Below are positions 54,900 through 64,000 of a stretch of DNA of 64,000 nt, one piece after another. Numbering within the stretch: the stretch's first letter is position 1; every line of letters starts with the position of its first letter. A program made the position numbers and the translations under genes. The DNA comes from Sphingomonas sp. LR60 (GTDB lineage: Bacteria > Pseudomonadota > Alphaproteobacteria > Sphingomonadales > Sphingomonadaceae), in contig NZ_JASPFK010000001.1 of NCBI RefSeq assembly GCF_036855935.1, positions 2,296,501-2,360,500 on the forward strand, written 5' to 3'. The notes beneath the pieces were generated by a model. It was not told where the DNA came from. It worked only from the letters and a program-made list of their open reading frames with translations, and did no database searches.

Positions 54900-55106
54900 T
54901 TACTTGGCCGCAGCCGCAGCGTTGCGCTGCGTCTGAAGGGTCTTGATGCGGGCGATGTCCTTGCGAACCTCACGAACGCGGCTCGGCTTCTCGAGCTGGC
55001 TCGTTGCCGCCTGGAAGCGCAGGTTGAACTGCTCGCGCTTCAGGTTGCCCAGGCTCTCGGAGAGCTGGTCGTCGCTCTGCCCGTTATAGTCGGTCTTGTT
55101 CGCCAT
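54900..55106 (-). CDS. rpmC: 50S ribosomal protein L29
   Basis: Exit-tunnel protein of 68 residues: [40 protein letters not shown] and [20 protein letters not shown]. It is a helical hairpin as expected, with one nucleotide between it and rplP. Confidence 0.96.
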   Translation of the reverse strand: MANKTDYNGQSDDQLSESLGNLKREQFNLRFQAATSQLEKPSRVREVRKDIARIKTLQTQRNAAAAAK

Positions 55107-55107
55107 C

Positions 55108-55542
55108 TTACTCGCCTCCCAGGTGCGAGGTGTCGCCGAGGCGCGCCACGACCTTGGTCTTGATCGGCAGCTTCATCGCGGCGCGCTCGAACGCCTCCGC
55201 GGCCAGCGGCCCTTCGACGCCGTCGAGCTCGAACAGGATCCGGCCCGGCTTGACGCGGGCGGCCCAGAACTCCGGCGAACCCTTACCCGAGCCCATGCGG
55301 ACTTCGGCGGGCTTGCTCGACACCGGCACGTCCGGGAACACGCGGATCCACAGACGCCCCTGGCGCTTGATGTGACGCGTGATCGCGCGGCGGGCCGCCT
55401 CGATCTGACGCGCGGTGATACGATCCGGCTCCATCGCCTTGAGGCCATAGGAGCCGAAGTTCAGCGACGTACCGCCCTTGGCGTCGCCGTGAATACGGCC
55501 CTTGAACGCCTTGCGGAACTTGGTGCGCTTCGGTTGCAGCAT
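55108..55542 (-). CDS. rplP: 50S ribosomal protein L16
   Basis: Protein of 144 residues near the A-site and peptidyl-transferase centre: [40 protein letters not shown] and [20 protein letters not shown]. It lies 12 nt after rpsC. Confidence 0.97.
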   Translation of the reverse strand: MLQPKRTKFRKAFKGRIHGDAKGGTSLNFGSYGLKAMEPDRITARQIEAARRAITRHIKRQGRLWIRVFPDVPVSSKPAEVRMGSGKGSPEFWAARVKPGRILFELDGVEGPLAAEAFERAAMKLPIKTKVVARLGDTSHLGGE

Positions 55543-55554
55543 GTCCGTTAATCC

Positions 55555-56262
55555 TTAGCGGCGGTCGTCGCGCGCCGGGCGCACGCCGGAGGTCTGAGCC
55601 TCCATCATGAGACGATCGGTAGCGAACGGGTCGTGACCGAGGATCTCGCCCTTGAACACCCACACCTTGACGCCGCAGACGCCGTACGCGGTGTGCGCTT
55701 CGGCATGAGCGTAGTCGATGTTAGCGCGCAGCGTGTGCAGCGGCACGCGGCCTTCACGATAGCTTTCCGAACGCGCGATTTCCGCGCCGCCCAGACGGCC
55801 ACCGCAATAGACCTTGATGCCGTCGGCGCCGAGCCGCATCGCGGACTGCACCGCGCGCTTCATGGCGCGGCGGAACGCGATACGACGCTCGAGCTGGTCG
55901 GCGATGCCCTGTGCGATCAGCTTGGCATCGACTTCCGGCTTGCGGATCTCGACGATGTTCAGCGACACGTCCGAGCTGGTCATCGCGCCGAGCGTCTTGC
56001 GCAGCTTCTCGATGTCCGAGCCCTTCTTGCCGATGATGACACCGGGGCGGGCCGCGAAGATCGAGATCCGGCACAGCTTGGCCGGACGGTCGATCACCAC
56101 CTTTGAGATCGCGGCCTGCGGCAGCGTCTTCATGATGTACTGGCGGATCTTCAGATCCTCCAGCAGCAGCTTCTTGTAATCCGCGCCCTCGGCGAACCAG
56201 CGGCTGTCCCAGGTGCGGTTGATCTGCAGGCGCAGACCGATCGGGTTGCTCTTGTGACCCAT
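55555..56262 (-). CDS. rpsC: 30S ribosomal protein S3
   Basis: mRNA-entry protein of 235 residues with a KH domain: [20 protein letters not shown], then [20 protein letters not shown] (KH GxxG loop) and [20 protein letters not shown]. The start overlaps the rplV stop as TAATG. Confidence 0.97.
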   Translation of the reverse strand: MGHKSNPIGLRLQINRTWDSRWFAEGADYKKLLLEDLKIRQYIMKTLPQAAISKVVIDRPAKLCRISIFAARPGVIIGKKGSDIEKLRKTLGAMTSSDVSLNIVEIRKPEVDAKLIAQGIADQLERRIAFRRAMKRAVQSAMRLGADGIKVYCGGRLGGAEIARSESYREGRVPLHTLRANIDYAHAEAHTAYGVCGVKVWVFKGEILGHDPFATDRLMMEAQTSGVRPARDDRR

Positions 56263-56639
56263 TAGGCTTCTTCCTGCTCGCGCACGACGATCCGCAGCCG
56301 CGAGAACGGCTTCAGGATGCGGGTGGACTTGCCGCGGCCGCGCGTGGCGAACCGCTTCATGGTGATCGACTTGCCGACCGACGCCTCGGCGACGATCAGT
56401 GCATCGACGTCGAGGTTGTGGTTGTTCTCGGCGTTGGCGATGGCCGAGGCCAGCACCTTGCGCGCATCGATCGCCATCGACTTCTTGGAGAAGGCGAGGA
56501 TGTTCAACGCGTCGGCGGCCGAGCGGCCCCGGATCAGCGCCGCGACCAGGCCCAGCTTCTGCGCCGAACCACGGATCTGAGTGCCGACCGAGAGGGCTTC
56601 CTTCTCGCCGACCTTGCGGGGGGACTGAGGCTTGCTCAT
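56262..56639 (-). CDS. rplV: 50S ribosomal protein L22
   Basis: Exit-tunnel protein of 125 residues. After a short extension ([20 protein letters not shown]) come [40 protein letters not shown] and the beta-hairpin loop region [20 protein letters not shown]. It overlaps rpsS by one base. Confidence 0.97.
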   Translation of the reverse strand: MSKPQSPRKVGEKEALSVGTQIRGSAQKLGLVAALIRGRSAADALNILAFSKKSMAIDARKVLASAIANAENNHNLDVDALIVAEASVGKSITMKRFATRGRGKSTRILKPFSRLRIVVREQEEA

Positions 56640-56914
56640 CAGCGCTTGCCCTTCTTGTCAGCCGCGTGACCCGGGAAATAGCGGGTCGGCGCGAATTCAC
56701 CGAGCTTCATGCCGACCATGTCCTCGTTCACCGTCACCGGCACGAACTTGCGGCCGTTATAGACAGTGAAGGTCAGGCCGATGAACTGCGGCAGGATGGT
56801 GGAGCGACGCGACCAGGTCTTGATCGGCGCGCGGCCGCCCGAGTCCTGAGCGACTTCGGCCTTCTTGAGCAGGCTCAGTTCGACGAACGGGCCCTTCCAG
56901 ACGGAGCGCGCCAT
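56639..56914 (-). CDS. rpsS: 30S ribosomal protein S19
   Basis: Head protein of 91 residues: [40 protein letters not shown] and [20 protein letters not shown]. It overlaps rplB and rplV by one base each, so the three are read as a coupled string. Confidence 0.97.
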   Translation of the reverse strand: MARSVWKGPFVELSLLKKAEVAQDSGGRAPIKTWSRRSTILPQFIGLTFTVYNGRKFVPVTVNEDMVGMKLGEFAPTRYFPGHAADKKGKR

Positions 56915-57747
56915 TACTTCTTCCTCGCGTGACGGCTACGGATGATCATCTTGTCCGTAGACTTGTTGTGGCGCGTGCGCGCACCCTTGGTCGGCTTGCC
57001 CCACGGCGTCACCGGATGGCGACCGCCCGAGGTCCGGCCTTCACCACCGCCGTGCGGGTGGTCGACCGGGTTCTTCGCCACGCCGCGCGTCAGCGGGCGC
57101 GAGCCCAGCCAGCGCGAACGACCGGCCTTGCCGAGGTTCTGGTTCTGGTTGTCCGGGTTGGACACCGCACCGACCGTCGCCATGCAGTCGCCATGGATGT
57201 AGCGCTGCTCGCCCGAGTTCAGGCGGACGATGACCATACCGCGATCACGACCGACGACCTGGACGTACGTGCCGGCCGAACGTGCGATCTGACCGCCCTT
57301 GCCGGGCTTCATCTCGACGTTGTGGACGATGGTGCCGACGGGCATCTGGCCCAGCTCCATCGCGTTGCCCGGCTTCACGTCGGTCTTCTTGCCCGCGACG
57401 ACCTTGTCGCCGACGGCCAGACGCTGCGGCGCGATGATGTACACCTGCTCGCCGTCCGGATAGGAGACGAGCGCGATGAACGCGGTGCGGTTGGGATCAT
57501 ATTCCAGCCGCTCGACCGTGCCGTCGACGTCCCACTTCCGACGCTTGAAGTCGATGAAGCGGTAACGCTGCTTGTGGCCACCCGCGATGCCGCGCGAGGT
57601 CACGTGGCCCTTGTTGTTGCGGCCGCCGGTCTTGCGCTTGCCTTCGGTCAGCGCCTTGACGGGCTTGCCCTTCCACAGCGAGGACTTGTCGACGAGGATC
57701 AGGCCGCGCTGCGCCGGCGAGGTCGGGTTATAATGCTTGAGTGCCAT
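56914..57747 (-). CDS. rplB: 50S ribosomal protein L2
   Basis: Protein of 277 residues required for peptidyl-transferase activity: [40 protein letters not shown] and the C-terminal [20 protein letters not shown] with the functional His in HPHGGGEG. Confidence 0.98.
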   Translation of the reverse strand: MALKHYNPTSPAQRGLILVDKSSLWKGKPVKALTEGKRKTGGRNNKGHVTSRGIAGGHKQRYRFIDFKRRKWDVDGTVERLEYDPNRTAFIALVSYPDGEQVYIIAPQRLAVGDKVVAGKKTDVKPGNAMELGQMPVGTIVHNVEMKPGKGGQIARSAGTYVQVVGRDRGMVIVRLNSGEQRYIHGDCMATVGAVSNPDNQNQNLGKAGRSRWLGSRPLTRGVAKNPVDHPHGGGEGRTSGGRHPVTPWGKPTKGARTRHNKSTDKMIIRSRHARKK

Positions 57748-57748
57748 C

Positions 57749-58063
57749 TTACTTGGCCCCCTCGGTGACGTCGATCGACTGCCCCTCGCGGAGCGTCACG
57801 ATCGCCTTCTTCATGTCGGACCGCTGGTAGGGCGCACCCTTCCAACGCTTGGTCTTGCCCTTCTGGACGATCGTGTTGACGCTGACGACGCTAACGTCGA
57901 ACAGCGCTTCCACGGCCGCCTTGATCTCAGGCTTGGTCGCCTTGTTGGCGACCTTGAAGACCACCGCGTTCTGCTCGGAGAGCAGGGTCGCCTTCTCGGT
58001 GATGTGCGGCGCGACAATCACGTCATAATGACGGTTGTCGATCGCCTTTGCCGGCTTAGCCAT
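57749..58063 (-). CDS. rplW: 50S ribosomal protein L23
   Basis: Exit-site protein of 104 residues that docks trigger factor and [43 protein letters not shown] and [20 protein letters not shown]. Its start overlaps rplD by 8 nt and one nucleotide separates it from rplB. Confidence 0.96.
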   Translation of the reverse strand: MAKPAKAIDNRHYDVIVAPHITEKATLLSEQNAVVFKVANKATKPEIKAAVEALFDVSVVSVNTIVQKGKTKRWKGAPYQRSDMKKAIVTLREGQSIDVTEGAK

Positions 58064-58670
58064 TGAAGCGCGCCTCCAGCTTCTCGACCGCCGCGCGCGT
58101 CAGCACCAGCGTGTCAGCCTTGATGATGTCGTAGACGTTGGCGCCCACGGCCGGGATCATGTCCACGCCCGGAAGGTTGCGACCGGCGCGGAAGCCCTCG
58201 GCTGCCTCACCGTCGATCACCAGCGTACGCTTGCCCGTGTTGAGCCCGGCGAAATGACCCTTCAGCTCCTTGGTCTTGGCGACCTCGAAACCTTCCAGGA
58301 CGATCAGCGAACCCGCCTTGGCGTGGCTGCTGAGTGCCATCTTCAGACCCAGTGCACGGATCTTCTTGTTCAGGCCCGGATTGAAATCGCGGACGCGGGC
58401 GCCGTGCGCCTTACCACCGCCGATGAACACCGGAGCGCGACGATCGCCGTGACGAGCGACGCCGCCGCCCTTCTGGCGACCGAGCTTCTTGCCCGACCGT
58501 GCGACATCCGAACGCTCGCGGGTGCCGCGCGCGGTCGCGCGACGCTTCTCGAGCTGCCAGGTCACGACGCGGTGCAGGATGTCGGCGCGCGGATCGAGGC
58601 CGAAGACCTCGTCGTTGAGCTCGACTTCGCCCGTGTCGGTGCCGGCGAAGGAAGAAATCTTGACCTTCAC
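58056..58670 (-). CDS. rplD: 50S ribosomal protein L4
   Basis: Protein of 204 residues: [32 protein letters not shown] loop (here [20 protein letters not shown]) and [20 protein letters not shown]. In E. coli L4 also represses its own S10 operon by binding the leader; whether that happens here is unknown. Confidence 0.96.
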   Translation of the reverse strand: MKVKISSFAGTDTGEVELNDEVFGLDPRADILHRVVTWQLEKRRATARGTRERSDVARSGKKLGRQKGGGVARHGDRRAPVFIGGGKAHGARVRDFNPGLNKKIRALGLKMALSSHAKAGSLIVLEGFEVAKTKELKGHFAGLNTGKRTLVIDGEAAEGFRAGRNLPGVDMIPAVGANVYDIIKADTLVLTRAAVEKLEARFNG

Positions 58671-58673
58671 TTC

Positions 58674-59405
58674 TTAGCCCTCCTGGCTCTCGGCAGCTGC
58701 CGGAGCAGGGTCTGCGGAAACATTGTTGTTGGCCGCCTTGATCGACGCCGGGAACGGCGCGCTCTCATGACGATCCTGCTTGACGGCGTCCTTGACGAAC
58801 AGCCAGCCGCCCTTGGAGCCGGGGACCGAACCCTTGACGAAGATCAGACCGCGCTCGACGTCGGTGCCGACGATCTCGAGGTTCTGCTGCGTGCGGTTGC
58901 GGTCGCCCATGTGGCCGGCCATCTTCTTGTTCTTGAAGACGCGACCCGGATCCTGACGGTTACCCGTCGAACCATGCGAACGGTGGCTGACCGACACGCC
59001 GTGCGTGGCGCGCAGACCGCCGAAGTTCCAGCGCTTCATGGCGCCGGCGAAGCCCTTGCCCTGCGTGCGACCCTGGATGTCGACCAGCTGGCCGGCAACA
59101 TAGTGGTCGGCCGACAGTTCGGCCCCGACGTCGAGGAGATTGTCCTCGCTCACGCGGAATTCGTGAACGATCGCCTTCGGCTCGACCTCGGCCTTGCCGA
59201 AGTGGCCGCGCTGCGGCTTGGCAACGTTCTTTGCCTTGGCGACACCTGCACCAAGCTGGACGGCCGTGTAGCCGTCCCGGTCATTTTCGCGACGGGCGAT
59301 GACCTGAAGCGCCTCGATCTGCAGGACGGTGACCGGCACGTGGCGGCCGTCGTCCTGGAACAGGCGGGTCATCCCCATTTTCTTCGCGATCACGCCAGTA
59401 CGCAT
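58674..59405 (-). CDS. rplC: 50S ribosomal protein L3
   Basis: Protein of 243 residues beginning [20 protein letters not shown]. The central loop that reaches the peptidyl-transferase centre is [20 protein letters not shown] then [20 protein letters not shown], with the Gln that is methylated in other bacteria. The C-terminus is extended with an Ala/Pro tail ([14 protein letters not shown]). It is preceded by about 295 nt without a gene. Confidence 0.97.
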   Translation of the reverse strand: MRTGVIAKKMGMTRLFQDDGRHVPVTVLQIEALQVIARRENDRDGYTAVQLGAGVAKAKNVAKPQRGHFGKAEVEPKAIVHEFRVSEDNLLDVGAELSADHYVAGQLVDIQGRTQGKGFAGAMKRWNFGGLRATHGVSVSHRSHGSTGNRQDPGRVFKNKKMAGHMGDRNRTQQNLEIVGTDVERGLIFVKGSVPGSKGGWLFVKDAVKQDRHESAPFPASIKAANNNVSADPAPAAAESQEG

Positions 59406-59700
59406 GATCCCTTGCTCCTTGACAGAGGCACCCTGAAGCCCATCCCCAGGGTGCTTGCGACCCGCGGCTTGCACCACGGATCAGTCCGGCCCGGAATAGC
59501 GAAGCGTGCCCCCGTCCCGGGCTGGGCGCTCTCCACGAGGGAGAGCAGACGGGAGACGCTGGACCCGGCTACCCAAGGGCGACCGGCGGTATCTCATGGT
59601 CGTCGAAGCGTCCGCTCAGGCGGTGCGCTCGGCGGTTTCGCGTAATACGCCACGAAACGACAAACCCGCGGGGCTCACGTCAACCGCGGGAGCCGGCCGA
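59406..59700 (-). promoter_or_regulatory. Long structured spacer between rpsJ and rplC
   Basis: No gene is visible. The stretch contains a compact hairpin GCTCTCC / GGAGAGC (59528-59546) and, next to the rpsJ stop, a stem CCCGCGG / CCGCGGG (59665-59690) followed on the minus strand by a weak TTTGTCGTTT tail. A leader, attenuator or secondary promoter for the rplC-onward genes is possible, but no site is proven. Confidence 0.4.
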
Positions 59701-60009
59701 TTACGCCAGCTTGATCTCGACGTCAACACCGGCCGCCAGATCGAGCTTCATCAGCGCGTCGACGGTCTGCGGGGTCGGCTGTACGATGTCGAGCATCCGC
59801 TTGTAGGTGCGGACCTCGAACTGCTCACGCGACTTCTTATCGATGTGGGGCCCACGGTTGACCGTGAACTTCTCGATGCGGGTCGGGAGCGGAATGGGAC
59901 CACGGATGAGCGCGCCGGTGCGGCGCGCGGTTTCGGCGATGTCGCCGGTCGCCTGATCGAGCACGCGATGATCGAACGCCTTCAGGCGGATGCGGATGTT
60001 GCTGTCCAT
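59701..60009 (-). CDS. rpsJ: 30S ribosomal protein S10 (NusE)
   Basis: Protein of 102 residues: [40 protein letters not shown] and [20 protein letters not shown]. Besides its ribosomal role it acts as NusE with NusB/NusG in antitermination. I start at MDSN because the upstream in-frame residues are not S10-like. Confidence 0.98.
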   Translation of the reverse strand: MDSNIRIRLKAFDHRVLDQATGDIAETARRTGALIRGPIPLPTRIEKFTVNRGPHIDKKSREQFEVRTYKRMLDIVQPTPQTVDALMKLDLAAGVDVEIKLA

Positions 60010-60142
60010 AGTCCCTACCAATGCGAAAGAGCGGGATGCCTGCCCTGCCCGTCCTGCCGGATGACCCGGCCCGACGAATCGGGAGCACCTCTTGCTGTTC
60101 TCGAACGAAAACCGAAGCGGCGGCATTACTGCCGCCCTCATT

Positions 60143-60187
60143 AAAAGGCAACCGCCCGACGCACCTTTCGGCACGCCGGGCGGCTGC
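60143..60187 (-). terminator. Terminator-like hairpin after tuf
   Basis: On the minus strand, GCAGCCGCCCGGCGTGCC folds with an imperfect complementary arm around a GAAA loop, followed by TTTT. It lies about 35 nt after the tuf stop and ahead of rpsJ, separating the str block from the S10 block. Confidence 0.75.
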
Positions 60188-60222
60188 TTTTGCGACGGAC
60201 CGCGTGAAGCGGCCCGGCGTCC

Positions 60223-61419
<1,197 letters not shown>

Positions 61420-61545
61420 TGTTTCCCTACCTTCTTGGATTCGTCTTCGCGAACGGAGCCGCGCCAGAACGCGGCCCCATAGCGGCTGTTTAACCGTTGT
61501 GCAAACCCTGCCCCGCTCTTGCGAGCCGACACAGGAGTGAATCCT

Positions 61546-61587
61546 GCGTCGTCGGACGGGATCGGCAGGCCGACCCGCCGGCCGGCC
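61546..61587 (-). repeat. Structured 3' element, family R6 copy 3 (downstream of fusA)
   Basis: Flanks GCGTCGTCGGACGGG and CCCGCCGGCCG enclose TCGG - CAGG - CCGA with a nearby A bulge. It is 41 nt beyond the fusA stop. Between them is a perfect 9-bp hairpin CGGGGGCAG / CTGCCCCCG (61599-61622) starting 6 nt after the stop. Same orientation and design as the copies at 21412 and 44822. Confidence 0.72.
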
Positions 61588-61628
61588 GTGCGGCGTCTCG
61601 GGGGCAGATCACCCTGCCCCCGTGCGCC

Positions 61629-63722
<2,094 letters not shown>

Positions 63723-63831
63723 GAACGGGCTTCCTTGAGCAGATGTGGGGAGCGCAGCGTGTCGCCGGCTCCCCACGATATAGGTCAGATTTGAGACGCT
63801 TCCAAGACAGGCCGCGTCCGCATCGCCGCTG

Positions 63832-64000
63832 TTACCAGCGGTAGTGCGAGAAGGCGCGGTTCGCTTCCGCCATGCGGTGCGTGTCTTCGCGCTTCTTCAC
63901 CGCGTTGCCGCGGTTGTTCGACGCATCGAGCAGCTCGCCCGACAGGCGCGCCGACATCGTGTTCTCGCTGCGCGCACGAGCGGCAGTGATCAGCCAGCGG
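63832..64000 (-). CDS. rpsG: 30S ribosomal protein S7 (partial, runs off the right edge)
   Basis: Only the C-terminal 55 residues are in the window: [40 protein letters not shown] and [14 protein letters not shown] before TAA at 63832. This is the S7 C-terminal helix region. It lies 109 nt upstream of fusA, the standard str-operon order (rpsL presumably lies outside). Confidence 0.95.
   Translation of the reverse strand, partial: RWLITAARARSENTMSARLSGELLDASNNRGNAVKKREDTHRMAEANRAFSHYRW

Overview
The window is a high-GC bacterial chromosome segment. Gene content points to the alphaproteobacterial order Sphingomonadales, most likely Sphingomonas or a close relative. The main clues are a PEPxxWA-CTERM protein, DUF2093 and DUF2171 proteins, a cysteine-free HemB metal site, a holin/GH108 endolysin pair of the gene-transfer-agent type, and dense families of palindromic intergenic repeats. 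There is no plasmid, prophage, transposase or CRISPR signal. This is core chromosome.

Layout. From 0.2 to 2.1 kb lies a small envelope cluster: PEPxxWA-CTERM protein, L,D-transpeptidase and CAP protein. From 2.5 to 5.1 kb are DUF2171, nrdB, tRNA-Arg(ACG) and a lipoprotein. From 5.1 to 10 kb, on the minus strand, are a membrane-fused spermidine-synthase-like protein, a tandem GNAT family with a decayed middle copy, and hemB. From 10 to 20.6 kb are a frameshifted lipid kinase, an M23 peptidase, DUF2093, xseA/purD with overlapping divergent start codons, an HHH-membrane/Gre-like pair, a CBS-domain transporter-like protein, an OmpA lipoprotein, tadA, rpmB and a phytase-esterase-like gene with two indels. 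From 20.7 to 30.7 kb are a glycine-zipper protein, phaB, hemH, an orphan molybdopterin oxidoreductase subunit, an acyl-CoA-ligase-like enzyme, and the overlapping chain lgt - NDUFAF7-like methyltransferase - GNAT - pgeF. From 30.8 to 44 kb are hslVU, the holin/endolysin pair, folE-SDR-folB, DUF2945 and SWIB proteins, pncB, an Hsp70-like protein, tRNA-Arg(CCT), an ArsC-like protein, a broken P-loop kinase, guaA, map and a ParD-like gene.

From 44.2 kb to the right edge the minus strand carries the translation superoperon. In transcription order it runs rpsG (partial), fusA, tuf, rpsJ, rplC-D-W-B, rpsS, rplV, rpsC, rplP, rpmC, rpsQ | rplN-X-E, rpsN, rpsH, rplF-R, rpsE, rpmD, rplO, secY, adk | rpsM, rpsK, rpoA, rplQ. 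Hairpin terminators sit after tuf, rpsQ, adk and rplQ, so the str, S10, spc and alpha units keep visible boundaries.

Three observations stand out. First, a repeated element lies 41-53 nt downstream of three minus-strand stop codons (phaB, rpoA, fusA). It has constant flanks around a hairpin whose arms change but stay complementary, and a second hairpin sits beside each stop codon. Second, six genes carry small indels or an in-frame stop (lipid kinase, phytase-like, hemH, molybdopterin subunit, pgeF, P-loop kinase). Several are in homopolymers and one is at the start of the normally essential hemH, so consensus errors must be excluded before calling decay. Third, divergent xseA and purD start codons share the palindrome CATG.
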